A DNA stretch of 64,000 nucleotides from the NCBI GenBank assembly GCA_963700705.1, contig CAVOYQ010000017.1, forward strand, positions 108,109 to 172,108, in the 5' to 3' direction. This DNA comes from JAHEFT01 sp963700705 (lineage in GTDB: Bacteria > Pseudomonadota > Gammaproteobacteria > Xanthomonadales > SZUA-36). Shown one piece after another: positions 24,246 to 33,285 of the stretch. Each line of letters opens with the position of its first letter. Position 1 is the first letter of the stretch. The position numbers were made by a program, and so were the translations under genes. Under the pieces are notes generated by a model. That model worked only from the letters and a program-made list of their open reading frames with translations. It was not told where the DNA came from and did not search any database.

Positions 24246-25449
24246 TTCCCTGGGGGCTTTCTGTGCTGACCGGCCGGTTTTCCTGCGCGGCTCTTCCAGC
24301 GGAAGCCTGGCTGGCCTGACTTTTGCGGCAAAGGATGTTTTCGACCTTGCCGGCCACCGCACCGGCGCCGGCAACCCGGACTGGCTGAGAACCCACGAAC
24401 CCGCCAGGGTCACCGCCAGCGCGGTTCAGCGCCTGCTGGACGCCGGCGCCACGCTGGTGGGTAAAACCCACACGGATGAGCTGACCTACAGCCTCAACGG
24501 CGAGAACCACCACTACGGAACGCCGGTTAATCCGAACGCGCCCGGCCGGATCCCGGGCGGTTCGTCGAGTGGATCGGCCGTTGCAGTCGCCGCCGGCCTG
24601 GTCGATTTTGCACTGGGCACCGACACCGGCGGTTCGGTTCGGCTGCCTGCCAGCAACTGTGGCATTTTCGGCTTCCGGCCAACCCACGGACGCATCCCGA
24701 ACGATCATGTCGTTCCGCTGGCGCCAAGCTTCGATACGGTAGGCTGGTTTGCCCGCGATGCGGATATGCTGGCGCGCGTCGGCCAAGTGTTTCTGCCCGG
24801 TAAAAACGCCCGTTCATCGCCGCTGCGTTTGTTGCTCGCCACCGATGCGCTTGACCTGGTGCGCAGGCAAGTTCGCCCGGCTCTTGATTCCGCGATCGAA
24901 ATGGTTGCCGGGGCGCTTGGCCGCCCACAGGACGTGCGTCTTTACCCGGGTGATGTCCAGGATTGGATGATGAGCTTTCGATTGCTGCAGGGTGCCGAGG
25001 TCTGGGGGTGTCACGGCGAATGGATTCGCCAGGCCCGGCCGGAGCTTGGCCCGGAAATCCGGGATCGTTTCGAGTGGGCTGCAGCCATCGACCCTGCCGT
25101 TTTGCCCCGGGCACGCGAGGTGCGGGCTGAAGCCACGCAATATCTCGACGACTTGCTGGGCCAGGACGGCATCCTGTGCATGCCCACCTCACCGGACATT
25201 GCCTTACCGCTGAATTCCGGAGGCAAAGAACTGGAGCAGTTTCGCTCGGACGCATTGGCTTTATTGTGCGTGGCAGGCCTGGCCCGTCTGCCACAGGTCA
25301 ATCTGCCGCTGGCTTCATTTGACGGGTGCCCGCTGGGAGTATCGCTGATCGGGCCGCGGGGGTCGGATGAGCGTTTGCTTGCTTGTATATCTCATGAATC
25401 AGCGCTGTTGAATCCGCCTCCGGGAGCTGTCAGGGATAACATCAGCTAA
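24229..25449 (+). CDS. Amidase-signature family amidase with replaced C-terminus
   Basis: 406 residues. The Ser-cisSer-Lys triad is visible: Lys in TFAAKDVFDLAGH, GGSSSGSAVAVAAGLV and the nucleophile in GTDTGGSVRLPASNCGIFGFRPTHG. Amidase-signature enzymes hydrolyse amides in the cytoplasm; the shape recalls AMI1/indoleacetamide-hydrolase-like forms, but the substrate is not known. After GSDERLL (ending about 25381) the sequence is unlike the second, fragmentary copy at 52064-52262, which ends GIAVRIASTLG in a more natural way. So this gene probably lost its last residues at the island border. The ATG at 24229 lies inside the GFA gene. Confidence 0.82.
   Translation: MSTPDNSLGAFCADRPVFLRGSSSGSLAGLTFAAKDVFDLAGHRTGAGNPDWLRTHEPARVTASAVQRLLDAGATLVGKTHTDELTYSLNGENHHYGTPVNPNAPGRIPGGSSSGSAVAVAAGLVDFALGTDTGGSVRLPASNCGIFGFRPTHGRIPNDHVVPLAPSFDTVGWFARDADMLARVGQVFLPGKNARSSPLRLLLATDALDLVRRQVRPALDSAIEMVAGALGRPQDVRLYPGDVQDWMMSFRLLQGAEVWGCHGEWIRQARPELGPEIRDRFEWAAAIDPAVLPRAREVRAEATQYLDDLLGQDGILCMPTSPDIALPLNSGGKELEQFRSDALALLCVAGLARLPQVNLPLASFDGCPLGVSLIGPRGSDERLLACISHESALLNPPPGAVRDNIS
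25276..25381 (+). repeat. Left 106-bp direct repeat of the island (amidase segment)
   Basis: It matches 52122-52227 over 106 bases with 7 mismatches (about 93 percent) and no gaps. Similarity stops sharply at GAGCGTTTGCTTG on both sides. Confidence 0.85.
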
Positions 25450-25549
25450 AAGCCCTGTGCTTGAATAGAAAGTTTACGCATCCAGTCTTTTGGGCATGTT
25501 CATAACCAAATTTTCAATAGCTTCCAGATTTTGATCCGTGCAGCTGGCG

Positions 25550-26587
25550 TCAATTGCCATCGTCATTCTTATCATCGACATCCAGAATGAACTTGATCAG
25601 GCCTTCGAAGTATACTTTCTGATCATCATACATAGCCAGATGGCTCCCTTCAGGGCAGTACAGGTAACGACCGTTCGGAAAAGCGCTCGCCATCCACCGC
25701 ATGTGTTTCGGGTCCATCGTGTCGTATTCAGCGCCAATAACCAAGGTCGGCACCTTGATCTCCGAAAGCTCCGCCGTTCGATCCCAATCTTCCAATTTGC
25801 CACTCACACCCAGCTCACTTGGTCCCTGCATTAGCGTGTAAATCTCGTTGTTGATATGGTTGGACGTACGGGTTACCGGTTCAGGCCAATCCGCAACTGG
25901 CATTCGTAAAAAATGGTGTACGTAATGATTCGGGAGAAGAAGCTCCATATAACGCGGATTTGTAAAATCCTTTGCCTCTTCGATTGATCGGATTTCCGCG
26001 AGGACATCAGGATCCATGACGGACAAGAATTGCTCCTGAGCATACCGGTTGTACGCAGGATTACTTGCCATCATGTTTGAAATTATCAGACCCTTAAGGT
26101 GCTCCTGATATTTCAATGCATACTCGATAGCAAGAATTCCGCCCCATGACTGACCATAAAGATAGAAATTGGAAGCGTCCAGGCCAAGAGCCTTCCGAAC
26201 TTGCTCCACTTCGTCAACGAACCGAGGTATCTCCCAAAGACCAGGATCATTCGGCTGGTCGGAGTAAGCAGATCCAAGCTGGTCATAGTAATAATATTCA
26301 ATCCCCGCTCCTGGAAAATAGGAATCAAACGCTTCCAGATATTCGTGGGTGGCGCCTGGCCCGCCATGCAGCAAGAGAACTTTTATATTCGGGTTGTTTC
26401 CGACACGTTTGGTCCATACGCGAAAAGTGCCGTTGCTTGTTTCAATGGGTATCAACCGCACACCACCGCTTAACACGTCAGTCCGGCCGGTATTATCGTA
26501 GTATGCCGACTTTGTGCCGCCACAAGGATCATCAACACACCCTTGCAGCAGCACAGCCATCGCCAAGGCCAGGAACATTTCTTTCAA
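25550..26587 (-). CDS. Proline iminopeptidase-like alpha/beta hydrolase (S33), putative lipoprotein
   Basis: 345 residues. The N-terminus MKEMFLALAMAVLLQGC looks like a lipoprotein signal with Cys16, so export to the periplasm is likely. The hydrolase core has the oxyanion motif LLLHGGPGATHEY, the nucleophile GQSWGGILAIEYAL, the acid in GAEYDTMDPKHM and the His in PEGSHLAMYDD; HGGPG and GQSWGG are typical of prolyl aminopeptidases and tricorn-factor-F1-like enzymes. It would remove N-terminal residues, often proline, from short peptides. It is the last gene of the operon starting at 30078. Confidence 0.85.
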   Translation of the reverse strand: MKEMFLALAMAVLLQGCVDDPCGGTKSAYYDNTGRTDVLSGGVRLIPIETSNGTFRVWTKRVGNNPNIKVLLLHGGPGATHEYLEAFDSYFPGAGIEYYYYDQLGSAYSDQPNDPGLWEIPRFVDEVEQVRKALGLDASNFYLYGQSWGGILAIEYALKYQEHLKGLIISNMMASNPAYNRYAQEQFLSVMDPDVLAEIRSIEEAKDFTNPRYMELLLPNHYVHHFLRMPVADWPEPVTRTSNHINNEIYTLMQGPSELGVSGKLEDWDRTAELSEIKVPTLVIGAEYDTMDPKHMRWMASAFPNGRYLYCPEGSHLAMYDDQKVYFEGLIKFILDVDDKNDDGN

Positions 26588-26614
26588 GACTGTCTCCGCT
26601 GTGCTTTCAACTTG

Positions 26615-27082
26615 CTATGCACTTTGACCAATTTGAACCAGGACGCTTCCATCTGCTTTGATCGTGAGCAGATAGCCGTTTGCAACATAGTCAAGAAACT
26701 CATCCCCGAGCCGGTCTACCGCTATGACGGGCTTTCCGACCCAGATATCCGCAAGAAGAAGCCCGGCCGCTGCAAGAGAATCAATAGATTCGGAAAAAAG
26801 CATTGCCTTCGGCGCGATCCCCATTGATGCGACGGTGTCCCAGGTAGCCCCGGCGGATGTGGAACCGGTTGTTTTGGGCAAGCAAATGATTTTGTCTGAA
26901 AGCTCCTTGCCGAAGAGATCGTGGTTGTCCTGGTCAGAACATATTGCCGTTGAAGCCCCGGTGACCATGCTTCTGTAAAAGCTCGCCAGGCTGTTGAATC
27001 CCCGGCGTGTTACCAGTGCGTCTCCGCTGACATCGCCAGGGATCACTGACCTTCCCTGAAAAATCCTTGTTGCTGATGGCAT
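26615..27082 (-). CDS. Aconitase X small (swivel) subunit
   Basis: 155 residues with the DUF126/AcnX swivel pattern: FQGRSVIPGDVSGDALVTRRGFN, LPKTTGSTSAGATWDTVASMGIAPKAMLF and KPVIAVDRLGDEF. The small subunit closes over the active site of the large subunit, encoded immediately upstream with a two-base gap. Bacterial AcnX heterodimers characterised so far dehydrate cis-3-hydroxy-L-proline, while archaeal ones act on phosphomevalonate. The setting here favours the former, but this is inference. Confidence 0.88.
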   Translation of the reverse strand: MPSATRIFQGRSVIPGDVSGDALVTRRGFNSLASFYRSMVTGASTAICSDQDNHDLFGKELSDKIICLPKTTGSTSAGATWDTVASMGIAPKAMLFSESIDSLAAAGLLLADIWVGKPVIAVDRLGDEFLDYVANGYLLTIKADGSVLVQIGQSA

Positions 27083-27084
27083 TT

Positions 27085-28341
27085 CTACAATGCCCCCCCA
27101 GCCAGAATTCGAAGCAGTTGATCATCAGTGAACATTCGCGCAGTCGAAAATGCTCTCAGCTTGTTTGAATTGGTAACCACAGCCTCCTGTGAGAGAAGCG
27201 GATTCTGCAAGCACGCTTCAAGGCAGGTCGAACTCAATTGCACACCGCAGCTCTCCAGCTGCGCAAACGCCTGTCTGTCTTTTTTGAATTCAGTCAGGAC
27301 TTGCGGGGCAGCAACAATCGTTGTGGGGACTGCGACAGCTTCCATATTCCGCTCAGCAAGACTCCGAGATATCTGCTCTGTCCACCAGTACAGTTCTCGC
27401 AGGCTGACATGCGGACAGCCAATGAGACAACGCTGCGGGGAGGCCTGCGGATCAGCCCACATGACGGGGTAACCATCAAGCAAGGCCTGTAAATCCTGAT
27501 CCGTTAGCTCAATTCTCTTATGGTCTTGAAGTAACAGAGTCCGGCCTGCCTTCACTGCCTCCGGCGTTATGCTTTCAACATGGTACAGACCGACCGCACC
27601 GAGGGCAGCGCAGGCCGCACCCATTTCTTTAAGGTAGTCGCTGGAATTGTCATCGAGGCCTGTTCCCAGAAATCTATCCAGGCCAGTGATGTAGGGAACG
27701 TCCTCGACAACGAGTTTTCCAATCGCACCACCAAGAAGTTGCGGATGGGGCTTGTTGGTTGTCTTGATGTCAATGAGCCAGCTAGCTCTTCTGCCCTTGT
27801 CGGTCAACAAACCTGTTAGAGGAGTCTTGCCGACAATATTGGATAGCAGGTCAAGGATTACAGCATTCCGGTTTGTCCTTGCGCCAAGCACAGAGTTGAC
27901 GTACACGACCGCTGACGACTCGGACCAGGCCAGGATTTCGCCATACTTCGGCACGTTGCCAACGACAGGAAGATAGGGTGTACAGGTCCAGGAATCTTCA
28001 TCTCGCAGCCCAAGCTGCCGCATGCGTTTGTTGAAATGAGGCTGACTGCTGAAAATATCCTCGAATCGCTTTTCCTGATCGGCGCTTAAACTCAGGTTTT
28101 CGAAATCAAGCGGCGGCGCCGGGTCAAGCGTGAAAGGATATTTGGCTTGCAGACCAGCTTCGACCAGTTCATCCAGCATCTCCAATCTTGGTCCGATGCC
28201 GGGTAAAACATGATGAAGAGCAAAGTGCCCACTACCCTCAATATCGACAAAGCACTGTGCACCAAGGGCATCGCCGTAGCGAACCAGGGTCTCCATTACT
28301 TTCTGTAAAACAGACCCGGACCCACCCTGCAGGATCGACAT
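27085..28341 (-). CDS. Aconitase X catalytic subunit
   Basis: 418 residues. AcnX signatures are DSWTCTPYLPVVGNVPKYGEILAWSESSAVVYVNSVLGARTNR, the Cys in CLIGCPHVSLRELYWW and STCLEACLQNP, which would bind the iron-sulfur centre and substrate. The enzyme is a dehydratase, with cis-3-hydroxy-L-proline dehydratase (giving pyrroline-2-carboxylate) as the established bacterial activity. Next to a proline-iminopeptidase-like gene and prolyl-oligopeptidase relatives, a proline-related substrate is attractive. It is the third gene of the BKACE–SDR–AcnX–peptidase unit. Confidence 0.88.
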   Translation of the reverse strand: MSILQGGSGSVLQKVMETLVRYGDALGAQCFVDIEGSGHFALHHVLPGIGPRLEMLDELVEAGLQAKYPFTLDPAPPLDFENLSLSADQEKRFEDIFSSQPHFNKRMRQLGLRDEDSWTCTPYLPVVGNVPKYGEILAWSESSAVVYVNSVLGARTNRNAVILDLLSNIVGKTPLTGLLTDKGRRASWLIDIKTTNKPHPQLLGGAIGKLVVEDVPYITGLDRFLGTGLDDNSSDYLKEMGAACAALGAVGLYHVESITPEAVKAGRTLLLQDHKRIELTDQDLQALLDGYPVMWADPQASPQRCLIGCPHVSLRELYWWTEQISRSLAERNMEAVAVPTTIVAAPQVLTEFKKDRQAFAQLESCGVQLSSTCLEACLQNPLLSQEAVVTNSNKLRAFSTARMFTDDQLLRILAGGAL

Positions 28342-28405
28342 GTTCTTCAGCTGTGAGCCTCACGGATTCACCTGCCAGTCATTCGTGCTGGGAAAAGCAG
28401 GTCAG

Positions 28406-29164
28406 TCACTGTTCCCATTCCGCGTTACCATCGACTGCAATGTGTTGGCCGGTGATATGACGGGCGTCATCAGAGGCCAGAAAAACCGCCATGTTCCCTA
28501 CTTCTTCCGGCTTGATCCAGCAGTTCATCGAGACGTACTTCAGAAATTCCTTCTCAGCTTCGGATTCTGTGAGCCCGTTGGATTTCGCGTAAGCAGTGAC
28601 CAGTCCGCGCCCTCTCGAATTATCGATGAGCCCGGGTGATATACAGTTGCAGCGAATATTGAATGGCCCCAGTTCCCTCGCCAGGTTGTAATTCAATCCG
28701 ATAAGCCCTGCTTTGGATGCCACGTACGGTGACCGTAACGGCAGTCCGGTTTTTACTGAAGAAGTGATGATATTGAGGATGACACCTCCGCCTTTTCGTT
28801 TCATGATCGGTGTTACTTCCCGAATGCAATAAAACGCACCGTTCAGGTTTACATTGATAGCCCGGTGCCAATCATCAAGGGTGATATCCTCTACGCCTGC
28901 CCGCGGCCCGCCGATGCCTGCGTTATTGACCAGAACATCTATTCCACCCATCAGTGCCCCGGCATCGTGAATCAGGGACTTAACCGCTTCAGGGTCGCCT
29001 ACATCGGTGACGGTGCCGGTCACTTTGGGATGACTGGTGTGCAGCGCGGTCAATGCAGCTTCGTCGATGTCACAGACATGAACCCGGGCGCCGGCATCGA
29101 TAAATTTTTCCGCTATTGCTTTACCAATTCCGGTTGCCCCGGCGGTTACAAGAACATTTTTCAT
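28406..29164 (-). CDS. Short-chain dehydrogenase/reductase
   Basis: 252 residues, a classical SDR: cofactor loop VTAGATGIGKAIAEKF, CDIDEAAL (an Asp after the second strand favours NAD), VLVNNAGIGGP, the active-site Ser in ITSSVKTG and the YVASK motif, then CISPGLIDNSRGRG. It oxidises or reduces a hydroxy/keto group; the substrate is unknown. It lies 26 bases after the BKACE gene and 64 before AcnX, presumably in the same transcript and pathway. Confidence 0.9.
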   Translation of the reverse strand: MKNVLVTAGATGIGKAIAEKFIDAGARVHVCDIDEAALTALHTSHPKVTGTVTDVGDPEAVKSLIHDAGALMGGIDVLVNNAGIGGPRAGVEDITLDDWHRAINVNLNGAFYCIREVTPIMKRKGGGVILNIITSSVKTGLPLRSPYVASKAGLIGLNYNLARELGPFNIRCNCISPGLIDNSRGRGLVTAYAKSNGLTESEAEKEFLKYVSMNCWIKPEEVGNMAVFLASDDARHITGQHIAVDGNAEWEQ

Positions 29165-29190
29165 GCTAAACCTGACTGCCTGGCTGAAGT

Positions 29191-30078
29191 TCAGCCTGAT
29201 AAACCAAGAATTTCCCGTGCTTCCTCTGGTGATGCGACTTCGGCACCCAGGTCCTCGATGATGCGCACGGCCTTTTCAACCAGTTGTCCATTGGTCGCGA
29301 ATACACCACGTTTAAGGTAGAGATTGTCCTCAAGGCCAACACGGCAATTACCACCGAGCAATACGGCCTGGGCAACCATCGGCATCTGCATTCGGGCAAT
29401 ACCGAAGGCAGCCCAGATCGCATTCCCGGGCAATAAATTTCTCATGTAAATCAATGTTTCCGGCGTATCAGGCAAGCCCCATCGCGTACCCATGACGATC
29501 TGAAACAAGGGATTCCCATCGAACAATCCGTCGGAGATCATCTGCCTGGCCAACATGACATCACCCGGCCCGAACACCTCGATCTCGGGTTTCACGCCTA
29601 GTTCCTGAAACCGCCTGGCCATTTTTCGCAGGGTGTACTCGGTGTTCAGGTAAACGAACGGCGTTTTCCCGTCCACCTGGTTCTGGGTCGTTACATCAAG
29701 AGAACAGAGTTCCGGCCGGGTACGTTCGATGTGAATCACGCGCTCCTCTGCCGGCGCCACATCGGAGCCAGCGCCTGCTCTGCTCTCATCCTTCGGATCG
29801 GGACAAAAGAAGCCTCCTCCTCCACAGGTAACGTTGATTACTGCATTGAGGCCCTTATCACGGACACGATTCACCATATCCACAAACAGGTCAGGATCAC
29901 GGCTACCGTTGCCGGATTCGGGATCTCTTACGTGGAGATGAACCGCAGATGCGCCTGCTTGCTCTGCTTCAACAGCCGCGTTCGCAATTTGCTCCGGCGT
30001 AATTGGGTAATTCGGGTGTTCGCGGTTGTATTCCATCTCACCCGTTACTGCGCAGGTCAGAATGACTTTTCTTTTCAT
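29191..30078 (-). CDS. BKACE-family beta-keto acid cleavage enzyme (DUF849)
   Basis: About 295 residues. The TIM-barrel family pattern is MKRKVILTCAVTGEMEYNREHPNYPITPEQIA, AGASAVHLHVRDPESGNGSRD with the zinc-binding HLH, and later MGTRWGLPDTPETL and GGNCRVGLEDNLYLKRG. BKACE enzymes condense a beta-keto acid with acetyl-CoA, giving acetoacetate and a new CoA ester; the founding member, Kce, acts in lysine fermentation. I use the ATG at 30076-30078 with AGGA seven bases upstream. It is the first gene behind the operator at 30141. Confidence 0.9.
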   Translation of the reverse strand: MKRKVILTCAVTGEMEYNREHPNYPITPEQIANAAVEAEQAGASAVHLHVRDPESGNGSRDPDLFVDMVNRVRDKGLNAVINVTCGGGGFFCPDPKDESRAGAGSDVAPAEERVIHIERTRPELCSLDVTTQNQVDGKTPFVYLNTEYTLRKMARRFQELGVKPEIEVFGPGDVMLARQMISDGLFDGNPLFQIVMGTRWGLPDTPETLIYMRNLLPGNAIWAAFGIARMQMPMVAQAVLLGGNCRVGLEDNLYLKRGVFATNGQLVEKAVRIIEDLGAEVASPEEAREILGLSG

Positions 30079-30140
30079 GATCAATCCTACTCTTTACCGG
30101 TTAAACTGGCTTAATACGAGCGAAGTTAGCATAATATTCT

Positions 30141-30158
30141 TGTGATCACAAATCACAT
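30141..30158 (-). promoter_or_regulatory. Operator copy 1 (GntR-linked motif)
   Basis: TGTGATCACAAATCACAT, identical to the copies at 49147 and 50065. It lies 63 bases upstream of the BKACE start. TTGTGA on the minus strand (plus 30146-30151) may be the -35, with a poor -10, TAACTT, 17 bases on. Confidence 0.7.
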
Positions 30159-30312
30159 ATATCAATTTATTGACCAGAGTAAAAATTCCCATACACCCCG
30201 GAAATTCAACGGGGAATGATTATTGGATTTAAGCGAAAAAACAGCGGCTGGCGGAGAGAGCACCAAGGGTTGCAAGCGAAACTCCAGCAGCCGTAAGGCC
30301 ATGAACGTCAGA

Positions 30313-31284
30313 CTAGCTCGTCGTCAGAATGACTTTCCCGATGTTCCTGTTTTCAGCCAACAAACAATGTGCCTGTTCGACCGACTCCCAGTGCAAAACT
30401 GAGTAGATAACTGGCCGGATTTGACCGGATGAAAGTGCAGCTCCAAATTCGCTGTCAAAGTCGGAGACCAAACGTGCTTTGTAAGCATCGCTCCGATTCC
30501 GTAAGGTAGATGCCAAAATACTGATTCGCCTCTTCAACATGATTCCTATATCAGTTTTTTCGCTGAATCGACCTCCAAGTGCAGCAAGAATCACAATTCT
30601 TGCATCCATCGCCGAAACAGCGATGTTCCGGTTTACATAATCTCCTGCAACACAGTCCATTATTCCATTGAACCCCGGGGGAATCATTTGTTCCTGCCAT
30701 GTGACAAAGTCAGTTTCGTGGTAGTTGATGGCGTAATCGGCGCCAAGCGCCAGGCATGCAGCCGCTTTCTCATCGCTCCCGACAGTAACGGTGACGCTGG
30801 CACCAACTTGTTTTGCCAGCTGAATCGCTGCGGTTCCTACGCCACTGGCGCCAGCATGAATCAGCACCTGGTTTCCTGCCTGAATCCCCGCCAGGTAGAA
30901 CAGACTTTGATAAGCCGTCAGGAACACTTCGGCCACACCAGCCGCCTCTTCGTATGTCATGTTTTCGGGGATGCGCATCAATTGGTCAGCTTTAACCTTG
31001 ACGTACTCCGCATAAGCGCCGCCAGGGACAATACCAAATACTTTATCCCCCGCTGTCCAGTCAGCCACCCGTGCGCCCACTTCCTGAATGTTTCCGGAAG
31101 CTTCTATACCCAAAACCTGGGATTCGCCATCCGGCGCTGGATAGTTTCCGTCGCGCTGTAGCAGGTCCGCTCGATTCACTCCGATTGCTTTCACTTCCAG
31201 GAGACATTCATTTTCACCGATGTCCGGGATCGTGGTGTGTGAGATTGCCAATGATTTATCGGGCAGTACCTTGACGTATTTCAA
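30313..31284 (-). CDS. NADPH:quinone oxidoreductase, PIG3-like MDR family
   Basis: 323 residues of the zinc-free medium-chain reductase type: EVKAIGVNRADLLQRDGNYP, VLGIEASGNIQEVG, YAEYVKVKADQLM, the NADPH loop VLIHAGASGVGTAAIQLAKQVGA and VEQAHCLLAENRNIGKVIL. Such enzymes reduce quinones or conjugated enones. It begins one base after the ATPase gene oppF-like stop, so it belongs to the ABC transporter operon and may act on the imported substrate or a breakdown product. Confidence 0.9.
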   Translation of the reverse strand: MKYVKVLPDKSLAISHTTIPDIGENECLLEVKAIGVNRADLLQRDGNYPAPDGESQVLGIEASGNIQEVGARVADWTAGDKVFGIVPGGAYAEYVKVKADQLMRIPENMTYEEAAGVAEVFLTAYQSLFYLAGIQAGNQVLIHAGASGVGTAAIQLAKQVGASVTVTVGSDEKAAACLALGADYAINYHETDFVTWQEQMIPPGFNGIMDCVAGDYVNRNIAVSAMDARIVILAALGGRFSEKTDIGIMLKRRISILASTLRNRSDAYKARLVSDFDSEFGAALSSGQIRPVIYSVLHWESVEQAHCLLAENRNIGKVILTTS

Positions 31285-31285
31285 A

Positions 31286-32269
31286 CTAACTCTCCGCGTG
31301 GTGACAGGCGACCGCCTGGTCAGACCCCAAATCTCTCAATTGAGGCGCTTCATTTCTACATATACCGCTTACCTTGGAGCATCGTGTATGAAATACGCAC
31401 CCGGCAGGCGGATCAAGGGGGCTTGGCAGGTCAGACGATAGCCCGGGTCGCGAATTTTTCTCCCCTAAATCAACATCTGAAGAGGGAATCGCGGAAATCA
31501 GGGCTTGAGTGTAGGGATGCCGGGGATTTTCAAACAATGCAGTTTGCGATGCTATCTCCATCACGCGCCCCAGGTACATCACCATAATCCGGTGACTGAT
31601 ATGGTGAACCACCGACAAATCGTGACTGATGAAAACCTGGGACAGCTGGAACTCTTCCCGCAAATCCATTAGCAAGTTTATGATTTGGGCCTGGATGGAC
31701 ACATCCAGGGCGCTAACCGGCTCATCGCAAATCACCAGCCGGGGCTGCAGTATCATCGCCCGTGCTATACCAATACGCTGGCATTGCCCTCCTGAGAACT
31801 CGTGCGGGTAACGATTGAACGCTGATTGCAGCAGCCCAACTTTTTCCATCATTTCCCTGACTTTCAGTTCACGCTTTGACCGTGACAGGTGAGGTTCGAA
31901 AGCACGGAGGGGCTCACCAATGATCGAGCCCACGCTCATGCGGGGATCCAGGCTAGCTAAAGGATCCTGGAAAATCATCTGAATTTCGCGACGTTGAGCC
32001 CGCATTTCCTGCTTTTCCAGTCCCGTCAGCTCACATCCCATGAACTCAATGCTTCCCGCAGTGGGCCTGATCAGCATCAGGATCGCTCGTGCCAACGTCG
32101 ACTTGCCGCATCCAGACTCTCCGACAATGCCAAGCGTTTCCCCCTCAGCCAAGTCGAAGCTGACGCCATCAACTGCCTTCAGATCCTTGTAGATTCGTCG
32201 AATCTGTCCGCCACTGGCAATGGGAAACCAGACCTTCAGCCCCTTAACCGACAGCACGGGCTTCTTCAT
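31286..32269 (-). CDS. Oligopeptide ABC transporter ATPase (OppF/DppF type)
   Basis: 327 residues. Walker A is GIVGESGCGKSTLARAIL, the Q-loop IFQDPLASLDPRM, the signature HEFSGGQCQRIGIARAMIL and Walker B LVICDEPVSALDVS, then the H-loop in VFISHDLSVVHH. The C-terminal oligopeptide domain has PLDPPAGCVFHTRCSKVSGIC, a cysteine motif that in related transporters binds an iron-sulfur cluster. It overlaps the OppD-type gene by four bases and supplies one of two ATPases. Confidence 0.93.
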   Translation of the reverse strand: MKKPVLSVKGLKVWFPIASGGQIRRIYKDLKAVDGVSFDLAEGETLGIVGESGCGKSTLARAILMLIRPTAGSIEFMGCELTGLEKQEMRAQRREIQMIFQDPLASLDPRMSVGSIIGEPLRAFEPHLSRSKRELKVREMMEKVGLLQSAFNRYPHEFSGGQCQRIGIARAMILQPRLVICDEPVSALDVSIQAQIINLLMDLREEFQLSQVFISHDLSVVHHISHRIMVMYLGRVMEIASQTALFENPRHPYTQALISAIPSSDVDLGEKNSRPGLSSDLPSPLDPPAGCVFHTRCSKVSGICRNEAPQLRDLGSDQAVACHHAES

Positions 32270-33279
32270 TTCCCATCCGCCCTCTGATCCAAATGACAGG
32301 CTTTGAAATGACTTCCTTCGAAACAGCGCAATTCAGGCCGCTCCAACTTACACCGCTCAAACTTATCAACGCAACGGGGAGCGAACGAACAGCCAGGCGC
32401 CAGGTTTTGAAGGTCCGGGGGCTGACCAGGAATCATGTCCAACCGCCGCTTTGCAGCGCTGTCAAGCCGGGGAATGGATGCAAGCAAGCCCCGTGTATAG
32501 GGATGTTGGGGGTCTTTCAGAATCTTTTGGGTCACTCCCTGTTCCACGACCCTCCCGGCGTACATGACCAGCACGCGGTCACACAGCCCAGCAACGACAC
32601 CCAGGTCGTGTGTGATCATTACGATGGAGCCAGCACTATGCTTTTTGAGTTGGCGCATCAGGCCGAGGACCTCTGCTTGTACCGTGACATCAAGCGCGGT
32701 GGTCGGCTCATCAGCGATCACCAGAACCGGTTTACACATCAGCGCCATGGCGATCATGACGCGCTGACGCATGCCTCCCGATAGTTCGTGCGGATACTGC
32801 TTCAGGCGTTGCGATGCTGCCGGTATTTGAACCTGTTGCATTGCTTCAAGAATCAAGGACATCTTACTCTGGCGATCAATATCCTGGTGTTCCGTCAGCA
32901 TCTCCGCCAATTGACGACCAATGGTCATGTGTGGAGTCAGGGCGGTCATTGGATCCTGGAAGATCATACTCAGTGACCTGCCACGTACCCGGTTCAGCGC
33001 ATCACGGCTCATGCCAACCAGTTCATATCCTTCCAGTTTCGCACTGCCGCTGACCCGGCCGTTATCGGCAAGCAGGCCCATCACGGCCAGGAAGAGCTGG
33101 CTTTTGCCTGAGCCAGATTCGCCAACGATACCCAGACATTCCCCAGGGTCGACATGCAGCGAAATACCATCTACTGCGCGAACTTCCCCGTCATCGGTGG
33201 AAAAAACGACTTCGAGATCGTTGACCGTGAATACATGCCCACTTTCCCTGCTTTGAGGTTTGTTGTCACCCATTATCAT
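32266..33279 (-). CDS. Oligopeptide ABC transporter ATPase (OppD/DppD type)
   Basis: 337 residues. Walker A is GIVGESGSGKSQLFLAVMGL, the Q-loop IFQDPMTALTPHM, the signature HELSGGMRQRVMIAMALM and Walker B LVIADEPTTALDVT, with the C-terminal cysteine motif APGCSFAPRCVDKFERC. Partner of the OppF-type ATPase in the heteromeric peptide importer. Two starts six bases apart (ATG-ATA-ATG) are possible. It lies six bases after the permease gene. Confidence 0.93.
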   Translation of the reverse strand: MIMGDNKPQSRESGHVFTVNDLEVVFSTDDGEVRAVDGISLHVDPGECLGIVGESGSGKSQLFLAVMGLLADNGRVSGSAKLEGYELVGMSRDALNRVRGRSLSMIFQDPMTALTPHMTIGRQLAEMLTEHQDIDRQSKMSLILEAMQQVQIPAASQRLKQYPHELSGGMRQRVMIAMALMCKPVLVIADEPTTALDVTVQAEVLGLMRQLKKHSAGSIVMITHDLGVVAGLCDRVLVMYAGRVVEQGVTQKILKDPQHPYTRGLLASIPRLDSAAKRRLDMIPGQPPDLQNLAPGCSFAPRCVDKFERCKLERPELRCFEGSHFKACHLDQRADGK

Positions 33280-33285
33280 TTCGTG

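Noticed and set aside
30141..30158. CRP/Vfr binding site
   Set aside because: The half-sites TGTGA and TCACA are separated by 7 bases, not 6, and the motif is tied to gntR; CRP binding is not excluded but is second choice.
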